Shown: positions 32,951-44,600 of the stretch, piece after piece
How positions within the stretch are numbered: the stretch's first letter is position 1
How the letters are laid out: each line of letters begins with the position of its first letter
DNA from: Cyathus striatus
Lineage: Eukaryota > Basidiomycota > Agaricomycetes > Agaricales > Nidulariaceae
Direction: 5' to 3'
Length of the DNA: 64,000 nt
Assembly (NCBI GenBank): GCA_025738555.1
Contig: JAOVFP010000006.1
Location: 1,922,001-1,986,000 of the forward strand
Translations under genes and position numbers: made by a program
The notes under the pieces: model-generated
Seen by the model: only the letters and a program-made list of their open reading frames with translations
Databases searched by the model: none
What the model was told of the DNA's origin: nothing

Positions 32951-34281
32951 ATGGCTTATGATCCTGACAAATGGATAGAACAACTAAAATCATGCCAGCA
33001 CCTCCCAGAAGCAGACATGAAGGTTCTCTGCGAGCGTGTCAAATCGATCCTTTTGGAAGAATCCAATATACAACCCGTCTCCAGCCCAGTGACAATATGC
33101 GGCGACATCCATGGTCAATTCTGGGATCTAATAGAGCTGCTGAGAAAAGGCGGAGATGTTCCAGATACCAGCTATATATTTATGGCACGTAGGTTCGTTG
33201 TCTGCTAGGTGGAGTGAGGGGGCTGATGTGGATGTTTGGCCTGCGAATCCAACAGGGTGATTTCGTAGACCGAGGACACTACAGTTTGGAGACAGTTTCG
33301 TTGCTTTTTGCGCTAAAGGCTCGGTGTGTACTTTCTGATAGACTTCACAGTGCTCTGAAGTGGTTGCTGATATGTGTTGTTCCTGCTCAGGTACCCAGAT
33401 AAGGTCACCTTACTACGAGGAAACCATGAAAGTCGACAGATAACCCAGGTGTACGGGTTCTTCGGTTAGCAGTATTATATTGACCTTCCCAGCGCCATCC
33501 TTACCATCCGTCAGACGAATGTCAGCAAAAATACGGGAGCGCAACAGTATGGAAAGCATGTTGTAACGTTTTTGACTACTTAAACCTCGCCGCAGTGCGT
33601 ATTTCTGCTTTAAGCTTCATTTTTCTCAAACGAAATGCCTAACAGATAATTGATGGGGAAGTGCTTTGCGTTCACGGTGGCCTCTCACCCGACATTAGAA
33701 CTCTGGACCAAATACGTGTTCTGTCCCGCGCACAGGAGATCCCTCATGAAGGCGCTTTCTGCGGTCTGTTTCTTTCCTGATACATCTCACAGTGCTCCAT
33801 ATTGACATTAGCGTCCCATATAGACCTTATGTGGTCCGACCCAGATGATATAGACAACTGGGCTGTCAGTCCACGAGGTGCAGGATGGCTGTTCGGTGGT
33901 GCCGTAACTCAGGAGGTACGTTGACCATCTCCAACTTCTCTACTTCTCCCCCTGATATACGTCATCCTCTGCAGTTCAACCACCTAAACCGCCTTACACT
34001 AATCGCTCGCGCTCACCAGCTAGTGCAAGAAGGCTACAAATACATGTTCGACTCACAACTCGTTACAGTATGGTCCGCACCAAACTATTGTTATCGCTGT
34101 GGTAACCTCGCATCTATCATGACTGTACACGACGACGGAAGTCAGAGCTTTATGGTGTATGATGCTGCGGAGGAGAATGAGAGGGATAAGGGGATGCAGA
34201 CGCGGAGGATGGTGAGTTCTTTCTCATCGATTTTCGTGTTTGTGCTCATAGATGTAGGGTAATATGCCATACTTCGTGTAA
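32951..34281 (+). CDS. SIT4: PP6/Sit4/Ppe1-type Ser/Thr protein phosphatase catalytic subunit
   Basis: PPP-family phosphatase closest in pattern to the PP6 subgroup (S. pombe Ppe1, yeast Sit4): [80 protein letters not shown] and [15 protein letters not shown], ending MPYFV and TAA. All metal-binding motifs ([19 protein letters not shown]) are intact. There are eight exons. The first intron (33185-33255) begins GCACGT, a GC-AG intron; splicing there restores the invariant M-GDFVDRG, which is strong support. The last exon joins through GTGAGT...GTAG to encode the C-terminal tail. PP6-type enzymes work with SAPS subunits in cell-cycle and TOR signalling; that is family knowledge. Confidence 0.92.
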
Positions 34282-34614
34282 TGAATGTGCTAGAGTGTAC
34301 TGTATTTGTATGCCATCTTACTACTGCCTTTTCACAATTTGGTCGTCCGATAGCGCCTTCGTGGCTTCTGGTGTCCCATTTAATGTTCGAGTACCGATTA
34401 TGGCCATCTGAATCACACTGAACCTACAACATGTTACCCTTCGACGCACTTCAAGCTTCAGGCACTTCCTATTGTAGGAACGAAATTGCAGTACATGTGA
34501 TTAACGACACATGGCAAGCGATGCTTTCCAGTATTATATGAAATTACAAGATTATGTGCTGGTAGAACATAGCGGGAGACTCCATATACGTTCTAAGTTA
34601 TTATTATTCAATTA
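34282..34614. other. Intergenic between convergent genes, nothing seen
   Basis: 3' flanks of the phosphatase and of the RRM-like gene. No ORF or repeat recognised. Confidence 0.5.
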
Positions 34615-35425
34615 TCAATCACGAACTTTCACCGGCCTCCCATCATGGAATGTAATTCGCCGAATGGTAGAGAACTCAGCCAACTTTTCCTGCGCTTGGA
34701 TAGCGGCATCGACACTATCGAATTCAACGCGGGCGAAAGATTCATAGCGTCTACTTCGGCCTACGTTTGCAGAGAGTTGGTCAAGGCTATATTGTGCATT
34801 ATATCGAGTAAAGACAACGTACGAGAGCTTAACTTCGTGATTTTGAAGTCGGGCAAAAGGGCTCTCGCCTTTAACTTGTCGGTGAAGCCAACAATCATTA
34901 AGGTAGATGTGGATTCAGGAGTATCACTGGCTTTGGGGGTGATTTCGACAATTTTCTTGATACCCTCTTTGGCAGCATTTGCCTCTACAGCTTTCATGGC
35001 TTGCGCAGCCGTGTTTGTCCCATCGAACTTGATAAAAATACATGGTTCAGAAGGCGGATCTGTATGAGAAAAAAACGCCAATGACATTGTATATCTGACC
35101 AGGTTGGAGAGAACCTACGGAAGGAAATACTAGCAGGGTTAAGGCCGCTGAGAAGGATTTGCACCTCCTCTATGGTCGAAACGTTTATGCCTAGAAGCAA
35201 CAAGACTTTGGATGCAGGTGAATCAACGTTCTCGTTCTTAAGCGAATGCGACACCGAAAAAGTCCTCGACAGAGTGCTGGACTTGAATCCATGTCTAGTA
35301 GTAGAAAGTGATGGAAGTGCACGACCGTAGTAGATGCTATGTGCAGCGGGGAGAGCAGTAGAGAAAGATGCTCTGCACACTGAGACTGCAAGCTTGGATT
35401 GCCTACGGAGGGCGTTAACGAACAT
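34615..35425 (-). CDS. Mitochondrially targeted degenerate RRM-like protein (paralogue 1)
   Basis: ATG 35425 opens with MFVNALRRQSKLAVSVCRAS, an Arg/Lys/Ser-rich presequence without acids and a likely mitochondrial signal. Then VLLLLGINVSTIEEVQILLS, and after a phase-1 intron PPSEPCIFIKFDGTNTAAQ, the RNP-like strand of an RRM fold. A second module reads STLMIVGFTDKLKARALL, and after another phase-1 intron YESFARVEFDSVDAAIQAQE, ending VKVRD and TGA at 34615-34617. RNP consensus aromatic residues are poorly kept, so RNA binding is uncertain. It is closely related to the gene at 35.7-36.5 kb in presequence, intron positions and module order. Confidence 0.75.
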
Positions 35426-35737
35426 GACAGGTAGAAGTAAGTAGGTGTCGTGAGGTGTCTGCTTTCGCGCCTTCCGCGTTTGCGAAAATAGCTTTGTAAA
35501 TTGTCACGCGTCGCGATCGAGTCGCGTTACGCGTATCTCGCGTTCAAACTTCTTAACTTCGCGTCAGTTTTGGGTTTTTACAGTAAGCCTTGTGTAGAAT
35601 GTCGAGAACGAACTTTACCTTCGAATATATTCACACCTTAAGCTCAGGATCTTAGGATTGCACTCTGTAGCGGGGATGCAAATATCAAAGATAATTACTA
35701 TAGGTATTATACCGACGATAAGCTACTACATGTATTT

Positions 35738-36522
35738 CTATTGATCCAAGGGCTTTTGGAAGTCAGCTTTTCTTACGCTGGAGGTTTTGTTCAACTTTTC
35801 TTGCGCTGCAACGGCAGCCTCGACGCTATCGAACTTAACGACGGCATAAGGCTCACGTTGAATGCCTAAGTTATAATGCAAAGAATAAGTCAAAATTAAA
35901 TAACACATAGTTTCAAACAAAGACAACGTACGAGAACGGGCGCCCACAACTTTGAAGTTCGAGAAAACGGGTAACGTCCTATCCTTGGCGAAGAGGTTTG
36001 AGCCAACAATCATTAAGGAGGAATTAGAGTTGTTGGGTCGAGATTTGATTTGTTTAACCTCTGTGATAGATATTTCTGCCTCTGCGACTTTCAGGGCTTC
36101 TGCAGCCGTGTTGGCATCCTCAAAGTCAACAAAGGCGGTTTCAGCACGAGAAGGTTCTATGAGAAGATAAAATGTCAATGAAATAACATATCCAACAAAG
36201 TTAAAGAGAACCAACTAAAGACAACGTTAGTAGCCTTGAGGCCGCTGAGAAGAGATTGCAAATCCGCTTCTGAGGACGCGTTTACACCGAGAAGCACCAG
36301 GGTGTCGGATGGGGGTGCACTAGCATCCCTCTCCTGCATAACTGAACGCGACACCGAAAAGTTCCTCGACAAAGCGGTGGACTCGAATCCATGTCTACCG
36401 GAAAGTGACGGAAGTGTCCGACTGTAGGAAAGGTTACGTGGAGCGGGAAGAGCGGCAGAGAAAGAGGCTCTTGCCACTAATGTGACAAGCTTAGATTGAG
36501 TACGAATGGCGTTGGCGAACAT
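35738..36522 (-). CDS. Mitochondrially targeted degenerate RRM-like protein (paralogue 2)
   Basis: ATG 36522 opens with MFANAIRTQSKLVTLVARAS, then LSGRHGFESTALSRNFSVSR, a presequence nearly matching paralogue 1. The first module is LVLLGVNASSEADLQSLLS, then a phase-1 intron, then PSRAETAFVDFEDANTAAEA. The second is SLMIVGSNLFAKDR with a phase-1 intron before REPYAVVKFDSVEAAVAAQE. The end is KPLDQ, with TAG at 35738. Same strand as and 312 bp upstream of paralogue 1: a tandem duplication. Location in mitochondria and RNA binding are inference. Confidence 0.75.
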
Positions 36523-36742
36523 GGTGGAAGACAGGAAAGGTCCGAAAGAAGAGGTAGGAGTTGTGATCTGCTGGCTGTTTGCATTTTGCAAAAATCGCCT
36601 TCGGTCACACATCACGTGCTTCAAAATTCCCACAGATAATTCAATCGCGGTCCGAACCGCTCGAAATTTCAGCCATTTTAAGCGTCTATTTGGCGGCGTC
36701 TTACAGTTTCAAACAAGTTAATCCTCTTCATCTTCTTCAACC

Positions 36743-37426
36743 CTTAGCATCGGAGTCCTTCTTTGGCCTTACTTCCAACTCGATGCCATTGGTCCCATTG
36801 AATATCTCAACAACCACTCGAAGGATTATCTTTACGGCATAAAATCGTCCCTGAGCGAAAAAGCCCGCACCATTAAATGGCATTACGTTTCTTACACATC
36901 TGACCTCACACCAATTGCGGCAACTTCTGGTCCACTGCAAGTCCCCACATGCACCTATGCAGATTGCCTACCATTGGATTATCTACTTATCCCGGGACCT
37001 GACGCTACTAGTCCTCTTCCTGTGGGATGTGCAGATTTTCTGAAACATCGATTTGAGGAGGTAAAATTACTCCTTTGCGTATGCACTGGTTCCATGGCGA
37101 TTGCACAAACTGGAATCCTTGATGGACTTCAGGTGTGCTTAAGCAAAATTGCGCTCAAAAACTTTGCAGAAAATGGATTTCTGGGGAAGGAGGTAAAGTG
37201 GATTGGAGATCGCCGGTGGATAAAAGATGGGAAGGTTTGGAGCGCAAGAGGCATCACTTCTGGGATTGACCTGGCAGCAGAATTCGCTCGCACTCATTTT
37301 GACCCTGAAATTGTCGAAGCCGTATCGCTGTTTTCTGAGTACTATGCTCCTAATCTAGACCAGCCAGGCGTTTTCAGAAAGATGTTGGAGGGGTGTCGGG
37401 TATTTGAGTACTTAGTACTGAGGTGA
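36743..37426 (+). pseudogene. DJ-1/PfpI-like copy 1, start codon not found
   Basis: A continuous frame runs from SIGVLLWPYFQLDAIGPIEY through CTYADCLPLDYLLIPGPD and LLLCVCTGSMAIAQTGILDG (Cys of the nucleophile elbow) to KEVKWIGDRRWIKDGKVW, SGIDLAAEFARTHFDPEI and a TGA near 37426. This is a fungal DJ-1/ThiJ/PfpI-type protein. The equivalent of the start in copy 2 (MASSVLNIGVL) is missing: the frame reaches a TAA only 8 codons upstream of LSIGV with no ATG. Either the start has been lost or it lies in an exon I could not find. It is divergent from the RRM-like gene that starts at 36522. Confidence 0.6.
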
Positions 37427-38525
37427 CCCTAATACTTAATTGAATATTCAACTTGAATGACATTGACCTTTTCAAGGAGGCAGTACCTCGGTTCCATCTA
37501 CTAGTATGGTTCGTACCTTGTACTCACCTATATTGGACTTGTAACTGGAACAAGATTATTGGATTTTGATTAAAAGCTCATCGTTGAACTTGTGTGAAAA
37601 GCGAGTGAACGTTAACGACTCAGACTTTGACCAAGACTAGGAATATTGGGAACCTACTTTTATTTGGTAGACTTATGTACATACGTGTAAATACCGAATG
37701 CATTTCAAAGCCCGCGGCGCTCATGACTCTGTTTAGTCTTGCACCATTAAATCCAAATGCTGATGGTAACAGAAGAATGAGGAAAATGGAGACGTTATAT
37801 CTCGATAGATTTTGGTCGCATATAAAAAGTGTAAGTCGATTTTTAAAAAGGGCGATTGTCATGATCATAACCATGAAGAATGGGAAGTGGGAAGTGACGA
37901 GGTGACCCTAGCAATATCGGATATCTACTTACATCTTACAGGCAAATGTTTAACAATTCAAGTGGATACTTCTATTCTCTAGTGCTCCTAGATTTCTTAT
38001 TTATCATCGAACGTGTAGCATCCGTAAGAGACTGTACTCCCGGGATACCAATATTTTGGTGTTTCTTTCGCAGGCTCTTCAATGGTGTCAGGTATGTATA
38101 ACCAATGTATAACTTAAACTGCGTTCATAAGCGTTATGGAATATTCATCCCTTTGATTATTAAGAATGTGCCTTAGGCCTGACAGCCGCCCATATTTTGA
38201 AAGGATAGGTCGGGGAGACAAGCATTGCTAACGCTGGGCGCAGTGTTTCAAGATCAGTGTTCGCCTAAGTTTGCGAGAAATGTCCATGGTATACGCAAGC
38301 TAATGATTAATAGTTATGATAATGATCTCACCTAATGAAAATGCTGACTGGGTTGTGGCGGTTGCGCGTAAACAGGTGCTTCCAGTAATTGGTAAGTGTG
38401 TGGTCAGTACATACATTGAATATATCATCGTTAAGGATGTATATAAGTCGCTGTTGATAGAATAATGCTATAATCTAACTCACCCGCACAAAGGTCACTA
38501 CCAAGCATCGCATCAATTACTCGAT
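37427..38525. other. Intergenic, no gene seen
   Basis: Separates the two DJ-1-like copies. A 92-codon plus-strand frame at 37627-37905 is not convincing. Confidence 0.5.
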
Positions 38526-39201
38526 ATGGCTTCTTCAGTTCTTAATATCGGAGTCCTCTTTCTACCGCAATTCCAGTTGCTCGATGCTACTGGCCCCATC
38601 GACTATCTCAACAACAGCACGAAAGAACAGCTTTCCATAGCCAGATCACCATTGGCAGAGAAAGCTCCCGTCATTAATTGGCATTTTATTTCCTACACAC
38701 CCGATCTCACACCGATTTTGGCAACTTCTGGTCCGCAGTTGACCCCGACATGCACCTACGCAGACTGTCCACCTTTGGACTACTTGCTCATCCCAGGACC
38801 AGATCCCACCAATCCCATACCTGAAGGATGCGCAGAATTCTTGAAAGCCCGTTTTGAGGAGGTCAAAGTCGTTCTTGTCATATGCACTGCCGCCACGGCC
38901 ATTGCACAGACCGGAATCCTTGATGGCCTCCAGTGTGTGCAAATAAATATGGGCTCAAGGTTTTGGCGGAATATGGACTTCTTCGAAAGGAGGTGAAGTG
39001 GGTCGGAGATCGTCGATGGATTAAAGATGGGAAAGTTTGGAGTTCGGCTGGAGTCACAGCTGGTATTGACCTGGCAGCAGAATTCGCTCGCGTTCACTTC
39101 GATCCGGATATTTTGAATTTACGAATATGCTTTTCGAGTATATCCCCAACCCCGATCAGCCAGACGCATTCAGCAAGATTTTGGAGGGGGTGACGCTGTA
39201 G
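38526..39201 (+). pseudogene. DJ-1/PfpI-like copy 2, two frame breaks
   Basis: Starts properly: MASSVLNIGVLFLPQFQLLD, then YADCPPLDYLLIPGPDPTN and VLVICTAATAIAQTGILDGL. At about 38933 a TGTGTG run shifts the frame (expected CANKYGLKVLAEYGLL, which is present one frame over). It then runs on as KEVKWVGDRRWIKDGKVW and AGIDLAAEFARVHFDPDI. A second shift near 39113 (TTTTGAATTT, one base missing) precedes FEYIPNPDQPDAFSKILEG and TAG at 39199-39201. Close paralogue of copy 1 in the same orientation. Both breaks could be errors, but two in one small gene next to another damaged copy favours decay. Confidence 0.65.
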
Positions 39202-39848
39202 GATGGAAATATTCAGTCCCGGAAAAATATCGATTTCGCAATATAACCACATACTTATAAAAAAAGGAATATTTAGTACTTGTACTTACTGAGGACGTAT
39301 AAAGAGTTGTTAGGTGTCAAATGCATGTTTGCGAAGATAGAAACTAAGGTCACATTCGACGCTCCATTTCAATGTGGAGTTTTCAGCAGTAACCTGAATT
39401 TTCTTCGACGAGTGCTGGACTTCTTTTTACACACAATGTAACTATGAAGATAACCAGAGATACTACTCCGTTGTGCACCAGAAATATGACTGTCCAAGGG
39501 TTTACGTGTCATTAGATCAAGATGTGGTTTACATTCTTACTTACGGATGTCACCAAACCAGGCTTTATGTCGAACAAGTAGTGATCTCGTTCAGAGATAA
39601 GTTGTCTACCATGGAAGAGAAGTTTTCCGATTTAAAACATCAAGAATAGTTCATCGCAGTATGCTAATGGCAAAATTGATAAGTTGTAAGGTATGATTTA
39701 ATTTTCCTTACCGCTGCACAAGTCAATTAACTGGTTCATGTTCATATATTACAAAACACGTCATAATGACTGAGATATTATGATTACTTACTAGTTTTGC
39801 TGTAACTTTAAGATACCGTACTCAGCATAACTTCAAGGGATCTCGAAT
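39202..39848. other. Intergenic, no gene seen
   Basis: AT-rich DNA between the DJ-1-like copy 2 and the PL14-like fragment. No ORF or repeat recognised. Confidence 0.5.
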
Positions 39849-40156
39849 TTAAGCAATTACAGCGCCAGTAATATCAGCGAACCACGCTCTCTGGTCTTTC
39901 GGAGACGCCCAGTCGTCTGAATGACCTGTCAAATAGTTATATAATAACTGATTCCTTGTGAAGATAGAATAAAATACCTCCAAAGAACGTCTGGAAATGC
40001 ATTCCTTTGATCTTACTCTCTGCTGACTCGCGCAAGGAAAGCTCTTTGATACACATTACAGACGTACCATCAATCCAAAGCTCAATTTCACCTATAAACG
40101 ATTTTTTGTGAGGATTTCACATGTAGATAGTATAGTGCAGAATACTGACCATTCAG
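39849..40156 (-). pseudogene. Truncated PL14-like fragment (last two exons only)
   Basis: On the minus strand: GEIELWIDGTSVMCIKELSL, RESAESKIKGMHFQTFFGG, then a 52-nt GT-AG intron, then DDWASPKDQRAWFADITGAV and TAA (39849-39851). The frame and splice sites are intact, and a remnant of the preceding GT-AG intron remains (GTCAGT donor at 40149). Everything 5' of that is missing. Very close to the copy at 18.2-18.5 kb, but in opposite orientation and 21 kb away. Confidence 0.8.
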
Positions 40157-40605
40157 GATGGAGATAGAAGAGAGTGTCGAGTTGTCGGTGTGTGGTATTT
40201 ATACCATCTGGATATTCCTTATCTCCGGCTCAAAGCAATCGAATTGCAATCCTACGGACCCCTTTTTACTGTACTAAGATTTACCTGGCTTTGAAACGGT
40301 AAATAAACGATAAATGATATCTCGAAGTTACTTACTTTCATAGTGATGTAGCAGTCGAGTGGTCTTGCAGCGTGCGCCTAAATTTGAAGTACTAGGCATA
40401 CGCATATTTGACAAAATCTTTACAAACTAATACTACAAAACAAGCCGACAGCTTAGAGTCTTAGACATACGTCCGACGGTCCGTCTAATCCGCCCGTCGT
40501 TCCTGGTCGTTCGGAGTTGTGTCCTGTGAACCGCATCTGCGTTATGCCTAGTGATTTGTAGCATGCTATCACGTCCATCTGCACTCTACCTCAGTCTTTG
40601 CAAAA
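40157..40605. other. Intergenic, promoter region of the Rpr2-like gene
   Basis: No gene seen. It is the breakpoint side of the truncated PL14-like fragment. Confidence 0.5.
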
Positions 40606-41342
40606 ATGGCAAAGAAACAAAAGAATGATGCTCCCGATACGCTCAGTGTTACAAATCGTGATATCCTGCAACGTCTCAACTTCCTTTATCAAGCCAGCGT
40701 GTATCTCCAGGGTCTTCCGGGTACGAGAGCTGCACCATCAAGCCCACCAGATGCTGGTGACAACCCAAGGAAAGAAGTGAAGACAACGGGGAAGTCTAAT
40801 CTTGATCTGTCGAGGACATACGTTGAAACAATGAAGGTTATTGGAAAGAGGGCGGTAGTCAGAATGTAAGTCATGTCAACTAATCTGGCGCGGGTGTAAA
40901 TGACGAGACTATAAGGGACCCAAGCATCAAGCGCACAATATGTAAGAAATGTAATGCCGTCCTTGTGGCTGGAAGCACTGCAACGGTTCGCATGAAGTGT
41001 ACGTTTCTTTGAGTCTTCACGAATATTTGTTATAAATACCTGTCTTCAGCATCAAAGTCTCATCGACATGTTATCACCTACACATGTACGTTATGTGGAG
41101 CATCCCGACGTATTCCAGCTCCCCCTTTGTCTGTAAAGTCAGATATCGCAGCACCGTCTGAGGCCGCAGCGGCCCCTGGCGACTTGAAAAGCACAACGAT
41201 GTCGAATGAGATTGGAAAGAAGACTTTCTCGGAGCGATTGCCACCTCTATCTTCTCTACTCGATGCAGGGCACGTTGTATTTCGCGGACAAGAGAAGCTG
41301 GTCATTGACGATGAGAAGGGTACTGGGTCATTCATGGTATAA
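40606..41342 (+). CDS. RPR2: RNase P subunit, Rpr2/Rpp21 family
   Basis: Three exons: 40606-40865, 40916-40998 and 41050-41342. The N-terminus MAKKQKNDAPDTLSVTNRDI and a helical region QRLNFLYQASVYLQ precede KVIGKRAVVRMDPSIKRTIC. The zinc-ribbon cysteines are CKKC in exon 2 and CTLCGASRR in exon 3. This is the Rpr2/Rpp21/Snm1 fold, a protein subunit of RNase P that acts in tRNA 5' maturation in the nucleus. The C-terminal extension is low-complexity. Splice phases agree at both introns. The start ATG has AAAAATGGC context. Confidence 0.85.
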
Positions 41343-41658
41343 ACTCTTGCGCCGTATACGAGTCTCATGTACTTTGGGCGCACAACCAAATTCATCAAAA
41401 CGATCGTCAGTCAATCTATTGTTACAATTGCAAATGAGTTGTGGAGTAGGTAAGTAGACAATACTAGTACATCTAAAATTGTACTTTTCAAGTTCAACCC
41501 ATACACTGGGAAGAGTCGATATACTTTTAATAAAATGAAATAAGTAGAAAAAGAGAGCGAGAGAGAGTGTGGTAATCAAAACAACAAGTGCGAAACATGA
41601 AACGCAAAAACGAAAAGAACGCATAAAATCGGATAACTTATCTCCTCTCGATACCTCT
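41343..41658. other. Short intergenic gap between convergent genes
   Basis: A 316-bp gap with 3' ends on both sides. No gene seen. Confidence 0.5.
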
Positions 41659-44600
41659 TCACCCTGCTTTTCCGAACTGCTCAAGAGCCTTGACAGCATC
41701 CACAGGGCCAAGCTTCCACCTCGCGTCAGTCCCCTTCCCGCTCGTACTAACAGTCTCACTCCCATCGAACTCATTCAACCTCCTCAATAACTTCTCGTCT
41801 GAGCTGATGGCCATTAAAAAGTCCATATCGCTACCGACGCTGTCATCGGTGTCAGGCGACATCCACGCGGCGCGTCCAGCATTGTTCGAGCGGGCGGGGC
41901 CACCAGGGTGTAGAATGGCGCCGACGGCAGTGGAGCGCGAGACGTTGTTGGGAAGAACGAGGAAGCTGTTGCGGCCGGGTATTATACGAAGACCGTAACG
42001 CTCACCGAGACTATGAAGGACGATTAGATACAAAGAAAGCGAGAAAGAAAGGACTGAGGTACCTGTCAAAGATATGGTTCTGCGCCTCGGCAGCCTGCCT
42101 CCTTGCCCATTGCCTATCAGGATCCTCCGCATCACCAGTCCAATACCTCCACACAACAGACGCTTCACGTTCTTCAACGAACGAGCCGGGCGTGCGTTCC
42201 GTGAACTGCCATCACATCAGGACACGTTCACAAGACGCAAAAGGAGTCGAAAAAACACACATAGTTCAAAATCTCCAAACACGCGCTCTTCCATGTCAAA
42301 TTGAAATTCGAAACCATATTGATCCACTCGCCACCCGAAGAGGCACCACGAGAAGGCTTAGTCTTGATAAAGCACCCATTCTCCGCTCTACAGTCGCACA
42401 ATCAGTACCCGAGGTAATACATTCCCCCTCAAAAACAGAACAAAACTCACACAATCCCAATCTTCGGCACGGCACTTGCAACCTTCTCCATAATCCCCTT
42501 CACGGGAAGCCCACTCAACAACCACACATCATTCCTCTTATCCTCCCCAAGTCGCCTAAGCACGTCTACCACCTCGGGGGAAACTCAAACTCTCCTCTCA
42601 ACATCTTCGCCAGGCCCTCGCGGCTCAAATCTCTTCTCCACAGTGTGCCCTCAAAGTCTACGAGGATCAAGCGTTTCTGCGAGTGCTTATAGCGAGGCAA
42701 GACGCAGGGGACGTCGAGGGTAGGAATCGTCTCAGCCAGTGTCAGATCCGAGTGGGAATGCATGTGTTCGCCGTGTGCGCGGACGCAGCGGTTCAGGAAG
42801 GAAGTGACAAATGCCTGAGCTGTTTGAGTCGTTACATGGTTGTGTAGGTCCTGCAACGCGTTTAACTCATAACTCTACAGAATTAGGAGAAGACGTACCT
42901 CCCAGCGCGACAAAGCCTCCTCATCACTCATCGTAAGCGCCTGCTGTATCGCGTTGGCAGTTCCACGCGTGTCCCAAGGATTAATCGCGATACACGACCG
43001 GAAGCCGCTGTAACTGTACGAGCCAGTAAACTACTCTCATCAGCACCATCTCTTTCGCATTAGAAAGTAAACAAACCTCGCTGAGAATCAGGGGACGATG
43101 CGTCCGATCTGGCACTCGACAAACTCGTGCGTGCGCAGCGCCATTCCCTCACGGAGACTCGTGACGATGAATGCGTCTCCTACGGTCAGAAGGGCAAGGT
43201 ACTACATCTCCCATCAGGCAAATTCAGGAAAAAAGTAGAAAGAGACTGACTTGGCTGAAAGTCAAATCCTGCGTATGCAAAAACACAACAGGCTGATACG
43301 TCAACGTGCTGAACCTCGAATTAATCCGAGATACAACATCTGCCACACCACCTGCAAATTCATTCGACTCTGTAGTCTGCAATGCAACTTGGATGAGAAC
43401 CACCTGCGAAGCATCAGTATTCCAGTTTACATCGAGAAGTACAAGAACAGACTTTGCCCTGGAACTCTGGATAACGATCCAAAAACGCCTCAAAGGCCTG
43501 AATCTTCTGTCGTACGCCCTGAATCCCGTCGAGCTTATCACGGCCTACGATGATCTTCATTCCTGCATATCGCTGACGCAGAATCTGGACCCATTCAGAT
43601 ACTTCCAATTCTTGCCTGTATCCCTGTCAGCATCCGTCTCGACAAAACAAGAGAGAAATACGAACTTGCGCTCATGCAACCCCCTCACGTCGATTCCCAT
43701 AGGAAACACACCGACATCAACAAATCGGCCCTCCTTCTCCTTCTTCCCATCCCCATCGACCTGTTCACCCTCCTCGCGGGCTTCACCACGCCCGCCGACT
43801 CCAAAGCCCTCGCCACCACCCTCGACCTGAATGCCTTTAGGCAGAGCCTCATAGGCCATGATGCGGCTGACGGTCTGTCTAAAGTGGCGAGCATAGCTCG
43901 CAGTTTGGAACCCGACGAGATCCGCACCGAGGAGTCCGGAGAGGAGCTGGGTGCGGACGGAGAGGCAGCGGAAGATCTCGGAGGAGGGAAAAGCAACATG
44001 CATGAAAAACCCGATGGGGGCTGTTGGTGGGAGGCGTGCGCGCAGGAGGGCGGGAAGGAGAAGAAGGTGGTAGTCATTTACCCAAACTACGAGAAGTGAG
44101 TAGAGTGAAAGTGTCGGTAAGAAATGACGTACTGATATCACCTTCTTGGTAATTTGCTACGATGGCGTCGGCAAAGCGTTTATTGACGGCTACATACTGC
44201 TTATACGATTCGCTTTCGTAGAACAATTTGGTCTTGGGCGCGTCTGGAACTGCATAATGCAGACAGGGCCACAAAACCTACAAGATGGTCAGCATGGATA
44301 GTCTCACATGGAAAGACAAGCATACCTGGTGACAGAACTCATCATAACAACTCTGAAACTCGGCATCAGGAATCCAGACAACAGCAGCGTCCTTCATCTC
44401 CTTCATGCGCCTATCAATACTCTTCCTCAGGCCCTCGCCAAAGCCATCAGTAGCGGTACCCAGAGTGCCGACCCAGAGCTTCTTCTTCATGCGGTCGCCT
44501 ACACTGTCAATTGCGTTCTTCAAGCCGCCATTACAATGGGGATTGGGCTCGATGTGCCAGGACTCGCTGGTAAAGCTGCTGGACGGGGACATGGGGGTGC

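Noticed and set aside
33185..33255. Loss of the GDFVDRG motif in the PP6/Sit4 phosphatase
   Set aside because: A GC-AG intron here restores MGDFVDRG exactly in frame; the gene is intact.
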